DNA of 64,000 bases from Euleptes europaea (Eukaryota > Chordata > Lepidosauria > Squamata > Sphaerodactylidae), in contig NW_026612052.1 in NCBI RefSeq assembly GCF_029931775.1, positions 434,001 to 498,000 of the forward strand, in the 5' to 3' direction. The notes below the pieces were generated by a model. The model searched no databases. It saw only the letters and a list, made by a program, of their open reading frames with translations, and was not told the origin of the DNA. Below are positions 1 to 11,262 of the stretch, piece by piece (the first letter of the stretch is position 1; every line of letters begins with the position of its first letter). Position numbers and translations under genes: made by a program.

Positions 1-512
1 TTAAATACCCTACATGGGATAAGCCATGTGACAAGATTTTGGAAAATATAAAATTTCCCCCTCCCCCGCAGAATGAAATTCTTTGAATTTTAAACCTTTT
101 CCATTGCCAGACTTTGGCTTTGCCATTGCCCAGATTAATGCAAATAATCATTCCTTAAAAACTAGAGGCATACCTCAAATTCAGGAAGATCTGTCAGATT
201 CTCATTTAGAAAAATGGAAATACACATGAGGAAACTTAATGAAAGTAACTTGAATGTTAAAAAAATTTCAATTGAAATTTGTGACTACTTCCCCCCATGA
301 AGCTTCCCTATTACTATTTTTGGAGTTTAACTAACCATGGTGTATTTCAATATTTTCACCATGTAGTGTTATAGAGAAGAAGCAGATTTGTTCATTATCA
401 TTCCATCTCAAGATTTATCCAAGCAGCTCAGTTCAGCATAAGCACTTCTCTCAACTTCTTTTTTATCATGTGAAGTAGCTTGAGCAAATCAAGATCAAAT
501 CAAGCCCGATTC

Positions 513-840
513 TAGATCAAATCAAGCTTGAACTGACTCTAGAAGCTAAAATGACGAAACTTAGACTATTGTACTTTGGTCACATTATTGGAAGTCAAGA
601 GTCACTGGAAAAGACAATAATTCTAGGAAAAGTTGAAGGGAGCAGGACAAGAGATGCTCCCTTCATGAGATGGATTGACTCTATAAGGTCAACATGAGAT
701 GGATTGACTCTATTAAGGAAGCCATGACCCTCATTTTGCAAGACGTGAGCAAAGCTGTTAACAATAGGATGTTTGGGAGGACATTGATTCACAGGGTTGC
801 CATGAGTCGGAAGCAACTTGACAGCACTTAATACACACAC
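513..840 (+). mobile_element. BovB (RTE) LINE, 3' end fragment
   Basis: This stretch matches the end of the BovB reverse transcriptase ORF and its 3' tail as I know the family: the region encoding the conserved YFGHV-type block, then the segment ending in a CA-rich tail at 828-840. It is a 5'-truncated, non-coding copy. A local direct duplication of the phrase gagatggattgactctat (about 667 and 695) is private to this copy. BovB is abundant in squamates, which supports the host call. Related 3' ends, on the other strand, lie at 35345-35515 and 46593-47235. Confidence 0.85.
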
Positions 841-1655
841 AGCTTAAGCAAATATTCAAGGTCACTTACATTACCTATACAATTACTGTTATTTTATTGT
901 AGTTTCTACACAGAATCTCGTAATGCGCTAATAAGCCCCCTGTTGGTAAATAGATCGAATGTCTCAGATTCTTTTAACGTTTTCTATTTATTGAACAATT
1001 GTTCGCCCCAAATATTGGAGACAGTGGCTCACTTTTTAAAGTTTGTTTTAAAAGCCCGCCAAACAGCTAATTAGATGGCAGTACCAACAAAATGTATTTC
1101 TCAATGTAACCGCCTTTTAACCATTTTATAAAGGGCACCTTTTAACCTTTCCATTCCTTTTGTAACCTTTTGAAGTGTGTTTGTATGCCAATAAAGGAAT
1201 GATGATGATGACACCATCTTCCATGGAGTTAATTTGTAAATTTGCTCTGCTTGTGAACTTTGTGGCTATGTGGGGACTTTAAGGTAGATCTCTCCCACCC
1301 TAATCCCATATTCTAGAGAGCAATCCTAAACAGGTGTACTTAGAATCCCACTCAAGCCTATTTAATGGAACTTGCTCTCAGGAAACTGTTCTTATGCTTG
1401 CACTGCTAGTTACTGAATCACACTGACTGACAAGTGTAGGTAGAAAAAGTATTCTCATAACTACAAAACAGGAGGAATGAATTGTTTGCAGTGCTTTACA
1501 AGTTAAGAGTCTGCACATGTGTTGATACAGTTTTTCCAGAGCATAAATATTGAGCCTCATTTGGAGAAGTACAATGGAAAAATCAGCATCCATTTCCCCC
1601 AAACAGCACCCACTGTCAAAACCACCTTTGCAGCTGTTTAAACTCTGTTGCATTT
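841..1655. other. Gene-free spacer
   Basis: AT-rich non-coding sequence. Short open frames here show no domain, no codon pattern and no splice context. I see no recognisable element except the retroposon that begins at 1656. Confidence 0.5.
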
Positions 1656-1929
1656 AACCCAAGTGATCCTACTTGATTGTATAAGGTGTTTATGAATTGA
1701 TAGTATTTTACTATTAATATGAAATGGGGATTAGTATTCATATGCAAAAGAGTGTTAAATTTATAAACAGATGGAAGGGGTGAGGGGAAGTCAATTGTTC
1801 AATTTAAAGTTATAATGTATTATCAACAATATCACTTATTCCTTTTTTATTAATGTTAATAGAAACTTTATATATTGTTGAAAAGCTGGATTGAGATATT
1901 AAAGGAAAACAATAATTTTTTAAAAAAAA
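1656..1929 (+). mobile_element. Poly(A)-tailed 5'-truncated retroposon (L1-like 3' end)
   Basis: The insert is flanked by a perfect 15-bp direct repeat, aactctgttgcattt, at 1641-1655 and 1930-1944, and ends in a run of A. These are the marks of LINE-driven target-primed insertion. The AT-rich body resembles the 3' UTR of squamate L1, but I assign the family only tentatively. The perfect duplication suggests a fairly young insertion. Confidence 0.7.
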
Positions 1930-2221
1930 AACTCTGTTGCATTTCAAAAGGAGGCTTGCAAGACTGAGTTGGATAGCAGGTGCTTGGGGAAAGAAATTAA
2001 ATCTTCACTCTGCATGCAAAGAAAGAGAGAAAAAAACTTGTGCATGTCTATGATGTGCTGGTGAATTAGGGCCAATGCATCTCTCATTGAATCCCTGCTT
2101 TCCTGACACCTTTCATCTCTTCGAGAGCATCCCGTTTAGTGCCAGAAGAAATGAAAGATCACAATTTACCTTTTCAAAAACTGAATCCACAAAAACAAAT
2201 TACAATCCACTGAATGTTTAC

Positions 2222-2427
2222 CTGAGTTGAAGGTGAACCTCGACAGGCTTTTTCACATAATCTGCTGGCTAGTAGTTTTTCATTCCAGTTTGAGTTGGAT
2301 ACTGTGCAGTAAGATTTACAGCTGCTTGAAAGACAATTCCGTTTGACTTTCCCTTAGCAGGCTTTGCTTCTGACAGAAAATGAGCTGCTTCAGGAAGAAC
2401 TCTATAAGGAGAAATCACTACAACTAC
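2222..2427 (-). pseudogene. Exon-like block of an unrecognised gene (relic)
   Basis: On the minus strand a 206-bp block is bounded by a good acceptor (branch-like ctaac, pyrimidine run, CAG ending at 2428) and a CAG|gtaaac donor (2216-2221). One frame reads VVVVISPYRVLPEAAH... through AAVNLTAQYPTQTG, meets a single TAG, then continues in the same frame to KKPVEVHLQLR at the donor. The hydrophobic alternation suggests beta strands. I do not recognise the family. The stop makes a working exon unlikely; it may be a decayed exon or a chance assembly. Confidence 0.35.
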
Positions 2428-3652
2428 CTGAACAGAAATAACCAAGTTGTTAGGAAGTGGAATATGCCTGCCAGAACTATCTAGATGTTGCATAAGAATT
2501 CAGCAGATATTCTCTCCCCCTTTAAAATTATCAGGGGAATTAAAAAGTTTCTTTCCATGCCCAGGGGCTGACAAATGTAGTTGTCTAGATCTTTATTCTT
2601 TTTTTTTTTTTTGCCTTTTTCCTTTTTCCTAACTCTGTTAGCTGTTATGATTCTAATTTACAGCCTCCGAAATCTCAAATGCAATTAACCATTCTTACCA
2701 GTGCCTATTTAACATGGTTGTAGAGAAGTGATTCAGATTTCTTATTTTAAATCTACTGATTTCTGTTTATACAGAAACCTAAAATATTCCCACTTTGCAT
2801 CTTTATTCCCTATATTGATACAATTTGGTCCACAGGAATCTTGGAGAAGGATTCTGATCAGGACTATTCTGGCCACACCAACCTGGTGTTAAAATGAGGC
2901 ACAACCCACATCCAAATTCCTGATTAGCTGCCAAGCGCACTGAGTGACCATGGACAACTTGCAGTCTCTCTCCTAGTCTCTCTCCTAGCCTACCTCATAA
3001 GGCCATTGTGAAGATAAAAAGAATGCAGTATATACCACCTAATCTCCTTAGAGGAAGAGTGCCATAGAAGATCAACTATCTATGTCTGTACACATGTCCA
3101 TGCCACTGTCCATGCATATAATCCCCTACAATTAAAATGTAGTTACATTCACAGGGTAATAAATACTATAAATATTAAATCAAGTGTACCATAGTAGAGG
3201 GCCAAACTCACTAATCCAAAAAACTCATTGAGTCAGGCAGCAAACTAATTGCTTACGTTAACCTATCAAGCAGGGTTATTGTGAGGATGGGACTCCACTG
3301 GGAACAAAGGTGGGGTGTAAATAAACAAATAAATGAGTCACATTTGGAAAATAAAGGACCATATAGGTGTTTCAATAATATAATGAGCAACATTGACATA
3401 ATGGGAAATGAATGCTTTTATCCAACATAGTTACAGAACATTTATCATGTCAATGGCTGTTGCCCAATACAAGCATAGGTCTTACATCAAACATAACTGA
3501 AATGCAATGAAGTAAATAGAGTGTACTGTTATGTCATGAAAGAGCACAGTAACTTAATGTTCCATTTTATTTAAAACATTTAAAACTAATACCTTTAAAC
3601 TTCCAATATGACATTACTTGGATTTTTTTAGGTTTTCCATTAACAGAGAGAT
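2428..3652. other. Gene-free spacer with SINE-like decay
   Basis: No gene is visible. About 2930-3060 and 3200-3335 carry phrases typical of old squamate SINE or MIR-like tails, such as cctacctcataaggccattgtgaa and gggttattgtgagg, too decayed for end assignment. A T-run lies at 2599-2611. Confidence 0.45.
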
Positions 3653-3779
<127 letters not shown>

Positions 3780-4229
3780 TCTTAGGAATTTTTAGTTATG
3801 GGACAGGGGAGGTGAATCTAGTTTCAAGTGTGATTTCAGCTCACATGGTTAGCTTAATTTGGATTTTGCAATTTGTAAGATAAGGTCACTTCATTTCTCT
3901 ATGCTCCTTTCCCTCAATTTTAATAACATCTGGATCAGAAAACATTGATCTAGACCTTGGAGAACCTTGCTTTAGTATGAGTAGTTGTTCACAAGAGAAA
4001 AAGGAAGATAACATTTAATTCCAAATAGTTTGGCCAGAGCTTTAATTCGGGTAATTTGTAGGTTGTTTCTACTTTCACTTATGTTGGATGAGTTGTTGAG
4101 AACTGAGCCCAATAGGGGACAAATTTAGGTATGTAGTGTGAGGGGGAGGGTGTGGAATTTGTCCATGATCATTCACCCCAACTCAGCATAAATCATTGTG
4201 AGCTCCTTGTGAGCCGGGCTTGTATGAAC

Positions 4230-5183
4230 TTAGTTGTCACTCATCATGGAGTTACCACGCAAGCTGGAAAAAATCTTTTTCAGAACTTCCTTTACTTCCT
4301 GGTTCCGTAGACAGTAAATGAAGGGGTTCAGCATAGGGGTAACAATAGTGTACACAACCGACACAAACTTGTTCAGATTAAACGAATGGATTCTCCTTGG
4401 TCGGGCATACATGAAGAGGGTAGCTGAGTAGAAAATGACAACCACAGTCAGGTGTGAGGCACAGGTGGAGAAAGCTTTTCTCTTTCCTTCGGCAGTGGGG
4501 ATACATAAAACGGTCTTTATTATGCACACGTAGGAGACAATTGTGACCAACAGGGGAATTAGAAGGATGATGAGAGCAAATACAAAATCCACCATCTCAG
4601 CCACTGTCCGGTCTGTGCAAGAGAGGTTGAGCAAAGGTGAAATGTCACAGAAGAAGTGGTTGATAACGTTGGGTCCACAGAAGGTCAAACGGGAAATGAA
4701 AAACACTTTGAGCATGGAGATGAGGAAGCCAGCCAGCCAAGATCCTACAGCCAGCTGGAAGCACAGCCGAGCAGTCATAATGACTGGGTAGCGCAACGGG
4801 TCACAAATAGCAACATAGCGGTCATAGGCCATGACAGCCAGGAGGACACACTCAGTACAGACCAGAGCTATGAAGAAGTACAGCTGGGCCATACAGCCTT
4901 CGAAGGAGATACTTTTGTTATCTGACAGGAGGTTAACTAGAAGTTTTGGGACAGTTACAGAGATGTACCAGGTTTCCAGGAAAGACAGGTGACTAAGGAA
5001 ATAGTACATTGGTTTGTGGAGATTGCTGTTTGTCCTGATGAGGGTGATGATTACAATATTCTCCATGAGTGTCAGGGTGTAGATCACAAGGAATAGGACA
5101 AACAGCAGTATCTGAAGTTCCATGATGGTGGGGAATCCCAGGAGGATAAACTCCTGGATTCTAGTCTGGTTTCCTAGTTCCAT
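4230..5183 (-). CDS. Olfactory receptor, class II, family 6 (OR6B-like)
   Basis: A complete 317-aa odorant receptor, a seven-helix G-protein-coupled receptor of olfactory neuron cilia. Visible marks: N-glycosylation site NQT at residue 5, TM1 about 24-47, HKPMYYFL at 55-62, C97 and C179 for the conserved disulfide, [10 protein letters not shown] at 118-127, [10 protein letters not shown] at 236-245, LNPFIY near 285-290. The phrases [30 protein letters not shown] and MYARPR are characteristic of mammalian OR6B. TM1 has EN where most ORs have GN, as in OR6B. I chose the ATG at 5183 (MELGNQT); reading further upstream would cross the splice acceptor and needs a TTG start. About 35 residues differ from the copy at 10269. 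No stop or frameshift; ligand unknown. Confidence 0.96.
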   Translation of the reverse strand: MELGNQTRIQEFILLGFPTIMELQILLFVLFLVIYTLTLMENIVIITLIRTNSNLHKPMYYFLSHLSFLETWYISVTVPKLLVNLLSDNKSISFEGCMAQLYFFIALVCTECVLLAVMAYDRYVAICDPLRYPVIMTARLCFQLAVGSWLAGFLISMLKVFFISRLTFCGPNVINHFFCDISPLLNLSCTDRTVAEMVDFVFALIILLIPLLVTIVSYVCIIKTVLCIPTAEGKRKAFSTCASHLTVVVIFYSATLFMYARPRRIHSFNLNKFVSVVYTIVTPMLNPFIYCLRNQEVKEVLKKIFSSLRGNSMMSDN

Positions 5184-5198
5184 GTCTGGCACAAAGAC

Positions 5199-5220
5199 CT
5201 GAAGGAACAAGAGAAAATCA
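5199..5220 (-). other. 3' splice site upstream of OR start
   Basis: On the minus strand a pyrimidine-rich run ends in ttgttccttcag, with the AG 15 bases before the chosen ATG. ORs usually splice a non-coding 5' exon onto the coding exon at such a site. The same site is conserved in the duplicate at 11241. Confidence 0.75.
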
Positions 5221-5473
5221 AATCATTTGAAAGGATTTGGGGGTGTTTGCAAAGCAAAGCAATATTGTCTATGCTGAGAGATGATATGACATGGAGTAAA
5301 GGTATACTTACTTATCAGTAAAGATCCCTTCAGCCCAAGTCTGACTTTCTCTGACTGGGTGGCCCTGGACAAGTCAGTCAAACCTATTTTACAGGGTTGT
5401 TGTAGGATTAAAATACCATCCTGTGTTGAAAGCAACACTTCTTCCAAGTAACAAATAAGAGCTCTACATCACA

Positions 5474-5754
5474 TAGGGTTGCCAACCTCCATGTAGTAGC
5501 TGGAGATCTCCTGCTATTACAACTGATCTCCAGCTGATAGAGGTCAGTTCACCTGGAAAATATGCCGCTTTGACAATTGGACTCTATGGCATTGAATTCC
5601 CTCCCCTCCCCAAACCCTTCGCACCTCAGGCTCCACCTCCAAAACCTCCCACTGGTGGCAAAGAGGGACCTGGCAACCCTACCCAAACCCCACCCTCCTT
5701 GGGCTCCACCCCACAAATCTCCTGCCTGTGGCCAAGAGGGACCTGGCAACCCTA
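5474..5754 (+). mobile_element. Non-autonomous hAT element with TIR TAGGGTTGCCA
   Basis: Best preserved member of the commonest repeat in the window. Its ends are inverted copies of tagggttgcca, and it is flanked by a perfect 8-bp duplication, acatcaca (5466-5473 and 5755-5762), the length expected of hAT elements. No coding capacity. An internal segment ending in gagggacctggcaaccct is repeated twice near the right end. The duplicate block at 11.6 kb has the empty site. Confidence 0.88.
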
Positions 5755-5794
5755 ACATCACATGTTGGTATCACTCTGCAGTTGTTAGATCCAG

Positions 5795-5943
5795 GGAGAA
5801 AAGAGCAAGAATCCAATAGCCCCTTAAAGACTAACAAAATTTCTGGCAGGTTATGGAGCTTTCATGAGTCACAGCTCACTTCTTCAGCTCATACCCTGCC
5901 CATAAATTTTGCTACAGACAAACATTGCTACCCATCTAGATTT
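5795..5943 (-). mobile_element. Penelope-like element fragment with hammerhead-like core
   Basis: The minus strand carries CTGAAGA (5881-5887), a GTGAG/CTCAT imperfect hairpin, then GAAA (5860-5863), followed by a tail (ttagtctttaagg) shared with the element at 33493. This spacing fits the hammerhead core reported for Penelope-like retroelements. The fragment is short and absent from the second OR6B-like block, so it entered after the duplication or was lost from copy 2. Confidence 0.6.
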
Positions 5944-6667
5944 AGAGAAATAAAGTAATGGATTAGCATATATAAGGCAGCCCACATCAAGGAAAAAGTA
6001 TATTTTGGTACTGCTCACTGGGATGGCCACTGCCACTGGGAATATTCACACATTTATGGTCCTCAAGCAGGACCAGCCAATGATTTGCAGGTATGAAGAA
6101 CCCATTTCAGATCAAACACCACAGACAGAATTTCCTTGCCACCACATATTATCTCGCCACATATTATCTCACTTCCCTGTGGAGTCAGGGCTGAGTAATG
6201 ACATGATATATACATAAATACAACTCCACACTTTTGTGGGGCATGACAAATGTATGTATGAGTTATGTGCTATAATGCATTCAAGGGTTCACACAGCTGT
6301 ATTGCATATGAATATACACTACTGTCACAGATTGTGGGTTGGATCCAGCCACCTGTTCTGCTGGTGAAAAAGGAAAGAGGAATCCCCTTTCATCATCCCA
6401 AAGGCTTTGCTTAGGGCTACTAAACATAAACCATGTGGGGCGGGAGGTATAGTAAGTAGAGTATAGGGCAAGGCTGAGTGAAAAAGCTGTCTGGATCCAA
6501 CCTACTGATCACTAATGAAACTTATTTCAATGATTTATTAAAAGTCAATATTTCAAACTATCTCAAGAAAACAAGTCAAGCTGCATAAACAGCTCATCCT
6601 TTGGGCTATAAGCAATTCTTGTGTTTGCCCCCTTTTTTGGTCTCTGCTTATACTTTATGCAACAGTT
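5944..6667. other. Gene-free 5' flank of OR gene
   Basis: Non-coding flank shared in part with 12080-12340 of the second block. A phrase gggttggatccagcc at about 6347 recurs in variant form near 9712, 13085 and 47530, marking a small old repeat family. Nothing coding is supported. Confidence 0.45.
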
Positions 6668-6671
6668 GGAT

Positions 6672-7752
6672 TGTTATGCCAAGCACAGAGGGGGTCTCCT
6701 TTTATTTGGGGAAATTAGCTGGAGACTAAATAGAGCTTTGCAAGAGGCTGGCGTGGGGATCTTTCTAAACCAATTCTGCCCCTAGGTGAGCAAGCCAAAA
6801 TGGAGAGCAACCCAATAACGAGGAGACCTTTATGAATTTTAAGGGTTTTATTAAAAGTAATCAAACAGGGTAACAACACACACACACAAACAAACAACAC
6901 AGAGAGAGCTAAGAAAGTAGAGATTCTGAGATTCCCAAGCAGTTCATAGTCACCTTTCCTGCAGAGCGAGGTTCCAGAATAGCAACTGCATGAGGGAAGG
7001 GGGAAAATGACTACATGCCAGGTGTAGGACTCACATCTTGTGTTCTGGATCCAAAATGAGAAGCCACTGACATGTGCCAGGTCTCTCTGTTTTATAGGCA
7101 GACTGGGGCAGACTGACTTACAGGGCATGTGAGCAGTGGGGCACAAAGGTAAGATTGCTTCAAAATTGGAGAAAGATTGAGTGGTGAAAAGGTGGGAGCC
7201 AGGATGATCAGAATATGAGGGGATTATTGATGACTGTCAATCACTCGGTGATTGTGTTATTGACAGCCGGCAGGAACTGGGGGCAGAGAGGGGAAGGAGA
7301 AGATGGGATTAGCTTGCCCAGAGAAGGAATGTAAGGTGTGGAAGGGGAAAACGCTGTTGTTCTGAGTCTGAAGTCGTCAGGCAGATCTTGATATGCTGGC
7401 CGTTTCTTTGGTTATGCAAAAGGTGTCCAGGAAGGCAGCTGTTCCAGGGGCGAGTCTCTGGCAGAGAGGCTCAGGAGCAGATTTTGGAGTTCTTTGTTCT
7501 GCTCTGCATTCAGATCCAAGATGGAGTGCAGGTCCCCTTCCCTTCTCCGGGTCCAGGTGCTGTGTGCCATTCGCAGGTCCCTGCTGGCTCCGTACAGCGA
7601 AGTCCGGTGAGGTGCCTGGGATGCTCCTGTGTCTTGGAGTGTGGTGCTGTCTCTCTCCATGCCTCCCCTGCCATTCAGCAACAGTCCCAATGTACAGACA
7701 TGAGAGTCCAAGGATGTCCATATTACAGGGGGTATAGAAGGGTATTGTTACA
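6672..7752. mobile_element. Solo LTR (ERV/LTR-element fossil, family unresolved)
   Basis: A 1081-bp insert begins TGTTA and ends TTACA, and is flanked by the 4-bp duplication ggat (6668-6671 and 7753-7756). The matching place in the second OR block (near 12341) has the uninterrupted site, which fixes both ends. No internal retroviral region is present, so this is a solo LTR left by recombination. It is younger than the OR6B-like duplication. Open frames inside it are not supported as genes. Confidence 0.85.
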
Positions 7753-8032
7753 GGATCTCATTGGAATCCAGGATTGGTCCAAGTATCTTTACAACAGCTT
7801 GCTTGATTGAATTATGTCTTTGTATCCAAAAGCACTCAGCACTGTATAGAATTATTTGCCTTTCTCTCATGTGTGTGGTTTATCTAAACCTCACCAATTT
7901 TGCTACATAACCAAGTTTAAAAAGAATTTTAAAGTACAAATAAAGAAAAAGATCTATCACACAAACCATTACATTTAAGTGAACCTAATGAATGAAATGC
8001 CCCATATTAATGAAAGGAAAGTTGATACTCAC

Positions 8033-8140
8033 AGCGTGCCAGGGTTTCGAGATGTCAACTACTGAAATTTCCACGGTATTTTTGAATGAAGCCTCCACAA
8101 TCATGTTTGCTTGAGCATGGAAAGTGACAACAATACAGTG
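8033..8140 (-). other. 108-bp exon-like block, copy 1
   Basis: On the minus strand the block is bounded by a strong acceptor (ccctttctgttcag, AG just right of 8140) and a gtgagt donor (8027-8032). It is exactly 36 codons and open in one frame, beginning HCIVVTFHAQANMIV and ending DISKPWHA. Its duplicate at 13550 keeps length, splice sites and an open frame. I do not recognise the protein. It may be an exon of an old gene copied along with the ORs; no partner exons are proven. Confidence 0.45.
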
Positions 8141-9117
8141 CTGAACAGAAAGGGAGACACCAGGAACTCAATGTACAAACAATGCCAACAACTTATGACT
8201 TTAAAATCTAAGGACATAGGAACCAATTGCTTTTTTTCTTCTTGGATATGTCTCTGAAATAAAATCAGAAAGTGCAAAGACAGAAGATCAAATTATTACA
8301 AGGACATGAATATCTTTGGCTTTCCACTAGATTAAATCTTGTAAACAGTTCTCTGACCCATCCTTTATTTTCTTTTTAAAAATCACAAAAATTAACTCTG
8401 ATCATTCCAGTGCATCTGTATCACATTCTTCCAACCTGGAATTGACCTGTCTCAGTTGTAGCTCAGCACATTTAACTAGACAACCTCTGAAATCTCATCA
8501 GAGACATGACCATTAGAGGTTTGTTGATTATGCTGGAGCTATGCTCCTGTGGTGGCAGCGATAGCAGCCAGACAAGATACTACCATGCTTCTCCCTCCCG
8601 CCATTATAAGTGACCCCGTTGCAACATAGGTGCAATTTTAGATGGTGTAAGTAGCATCTGTGCCACCACAGGGGTCACGCTGACTCCAGAGGCATTTTGC
8701 TCCCCACTTTAAGGATTGCTCTGCCCACTTTTTTCTATCAGATGCTTAATCCCCTGGCAAGAAGTAGATCTCAGCAATGTTTTTGGTTCGTTTTGGGTAC
8801 AGTCCACAAGCAATATTACAGAATGTTTGCTTCCATTTTATCTTTTTATTAAAACATAATTATTTACATTTTATTTATAGATATTTAATGAGAGTGATTA
8901 CTTATACCCATTATTATTTATTTTACCCCCACCCCAAATAAACAGGTTACAGATAAGGAGTTCAACACAGATCAATTTAGTTTCCATATTTATAGGTCTT
9001 CAAAACCATCTTCCAGCAACAGCTAGCTCTCCCATCTGATAAGGGCTCACTTTCTTGGCTAACTAATTATCATACCCAAATATCTTCTTAAATTATATAA
9101 CAGCAAAAAAGTGCTTA
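8141..9117. other. Gene-free repeat-rich spacer
   Basis: Homology to the second block runs to about 8520. From about 8540 to 8720 an imperfect foldback is visible (ctcctgtggtggcag against gccaccacagg). The remainder is AT-rich with no gene signal. Confidence 0.45.
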
Positions 9118-9362
9118 ACTTAGATATCACTAAAAAAGGTGGCACAGCCATGCCACAGTTTGAGGGGGCGTTCCCAGGGTTAAAGGGGTTTGGAAGCTGA
9201 CTGATTTCAGCTCTGCCCCTGGGAATGCCCTGGGAATGCCTCCACAATACTGGCACCTGCTGCCTCTTCCAGGTTTCCCTCCCAGTGTGGCTGCACTGGC
9301 GGTGGAGGAGGGCACAGCTCCGTAGCCCCCAGGCACCAGCGTGTGTGCCACCTGAGCAGAGT
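9118..9362. repeat. GC-rich interspersed repeat, unnamed
   Basis: A GC-rich island in AT-rich DNA. It carries ctctgcccctgggaatgcc, whose reverse complement recurs at about 15025 (cattcccaggggcggagct). It is related to the foldback material at 14880-15060. No coding support. Confidence 0.45.
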
Positions 9363-10268
9363 AGACATGTAAACTCACGAAAGAGAAGGTGGTTATGATG
9401 GACAGCAGCATTTCAAAGAATCTTGCTTTAGTATGAGTAGTTGTCCACGAGAGGGAAAAAAAAAGGAATATAACATTTAACCCCAAATTGTTTGGCCAGA
9501 TGTTTAATTCTACTTTGTAGGTTGTTTCTAAGTCTTTTCACTCATGTTGGACAATGTGTTCTCAATGCACTCAAGGAATCATTTGCAACTGGATTTTCCT
9601 GTATGAAATGGGAAAATCCAGTAGCAAGCAACTAACATAACTCTTTGAGAGTGCATTACTCAGCTTGTGTGAAAACAGCCTTATGAGTGAACAATTAAAT
9701 CCGAGGACTATGGGTTGGATCCAGCCGTTTTTCCAGTCAATCTTGTCCCATTCTTCTCCTTACTGCAGCCCCCCTCCCACAGGATTTTTGCATATGCCAG
9801 TCTCATGATCAGCAGCATAGCCCTCTGGTACAATCAAAGAGGGCACTTCCTCTTCATCCAACAGCTGGTTGTATCCAATCTTTTACCTTTGTCATTGTTA
9901 TCATCCCTCCATCTAGTAGTAAATTGGGTGGATCATGACAGCCACGAGACCATTAGGATGTCCTGCCTTCTTTGGGCTCATTTTCAAAATTGCATTTTTC
10001 TGCCTACCCTGAGTATTTTGCAAATGAACCAAAAGAGGACAGGGCTTCCTGATGCTAAGCATGCAGTAAGCGTCATGGCATGTTGAGAGTCAGTTAAAGG
10101 GGGTGAATGAAGGTTAAATTGGCCTGGTCAAGCTGCTGAGAGCTGAGCCAAAAAGGGGAAAGAAATTTAGGTATATAGTATGGGTGTGTGTGGAGTAAGT
10201 CCATGATCATCCCCCCGCATCTCAGCATAATTCATTGTGAGCTCCTCATAAATCCAGCTTGTACGGAT

Positions 10269-11225
10269 TTAGTGGTCACTCATCATAGAGTTAGCACTCA
10301 AGCTGGAACAAAAAATCTTTTTCAGGGCTTCCTTTACCTCCTGATTCCGTAGACAGTAAATGAAGGGATTCAGCAAAGGAGTAACAATCGCGTACACAAC
10401 CGACACAAACTTATTCAGATTAAACGAATGGATTCTCCTTGGTCGGGCATACATGAAGAGGGTAGCTGAGTAATAAATGACAACCACAGACAAGTGTGAG
10501 GCACAGGTGGAGAAAGCTTTTCTCTTTCCCTGGGCAGTGGGGATACATAAAATGGTCTTCATTATGCACATGTAGGAGACAATTGTTACTGACAGTGTAA
10601 TTACAAAGATGATAAGAGCAAATACAAAATCCACCATCTCAGCTATTGTCCGGTCTGAGCAAGCAAGATTAAGCAAGGGTGAAATGTCACAGAAGAAGTG
10701 GTTGATGACGTTGGGTCCACAGAAGGTCAAACGGGAAAGGAAAGACACTTTGAACATAGAGATGAGGAAGCCAGCCAGCCAAGATCCTACAGCCAGCTGG
10801 AAGCACAGACGAGCCGTCATAATGACCGGGTAGCGCAATGGGCAGCAAATAGCAACATAGCGGTCATAGGCCATGACAGCCAAGAGGGCGCACTCGGTAC
10901 TGACCACAGCTATGAAGAAGTACAGCTGAGCCATACAGCCATTGAAGGAGATACTTTTGTTCTCTGATAAGAAGTTAACTAGAAGTTTTGGGACAGTTAC
11001 AGAGATGTACCAAGTTTCCAGGAAAGACAGGTGACTAAGGAAATAGTACATCGGTTTGTGGAGCTTGCTGTTTGTCCTAATCAGGATGATGATTACAATA
11101 TTTTCCAGGAGCGTCAGGATGTAGATCAAAAGGAATAGGACAAACAGCAATATCTGAAGTTCCATGTTGGTGGGGAATCCCAGGAGGATAAACTCTTGGA
11201 TTCTCGTCTGGTTTCCTAGTTCCAT
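10269..11225 (-). CDS. Olfactory receptor, class II, family 6 (OR6B-like), second copy
   Basis: An intact 318-aa receptor, tandem paralog of the gene at 4230-5183 and on the same strand. It shares NQT at residue 5, KPMYYFL, C97, [10 protein letters not shown] at 118-127, [18 protein letters not shown] and LNPFIY. Differences concentrate in TM1, TM3 to TM4 and especially TM5 (residues about 204-225), regions that often shape odorant preference. One codon is gained in the C-terminal tail (KKIFCSSL). The ATG at 11225 is the first after the conserved splice acceptor. Family call from motif memory; ligand unknown. Confidence 0.96.
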   Translation of the reverse strand: MELGNQTRIQEFILLGFPTNMELQILLFVLFLLIYILTLLENIVIIILIRTNSKLHKPMYYFLSHLSFLETWYISVTVPKLLVNFLSENKSISFNGCMAQLYFFIAVVSTECALLAVMAYDRYVAICCPLRYPVIMTARLCFQLAVGSWLAGFLISMFKVSFLSRLTFCGPNVINHFFCDISPLLNLACSDRTIAEMVDFVFALIIFVITLSVTIVSYMCIMKTILCIPTAQGKRKAFSTCASHLSVVVIYYSATLFMYARPRRIHSFNLNKFVSVVYAIVTPLLNPFIYCLRNQEVKEALKKIFCSSLSANSMMSDH

Positions 11226-11240
11226 TTCTGGCACAAAGAC

Positions 11241-11262
11241 CTGAAGGAACAAGAGAAAATCA
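11241..11262 (-). other. 3' splice site upstream of OR start
   Basis: The same ttgttccttcag acceptor as at 5199, with the AG 15 bases before the ATG. Conservation between duplicates supports a spliced 5' UTR. Confidence 0.75.

Larger units (their letters stand above)
3960..8520. repeat. OR6B-like duplication block, copy 1
   Basis: Sequence from about 3960 to 8520 realigns with 9416-13980 in the same order: a shared left flank (gctttagtatgagtagttgt), the OR gene, 5' flank, then a shared right part including the 108-bp exon-like block. Private changes in copy 1 are the solo LTR (6672-7752), the hAT element at 5474 and a Penelope-like piece after it. Copy 2 privately carries extra sequence at about 9552-10125 and its own hAT element. 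Boundaries are by eye and may be off by tens of bases. Confidence 0.75.

Noticed and set aside
5184-5210. Longer OR start (nine extra residues) for the gene at 4230
   Set aside because: It needs a TTG start and crosses a good splice acceptor; MELGNQT at 5183 matches the family start. The same applies at 11226-11252 and 38881-38919.
6715-7146. 143-codon minus-strand frame with a hydrophobic stretch
   Set aside because: It lies wholly inside the solo LTR and is partly built on a GT/AC run; not a supported gene.
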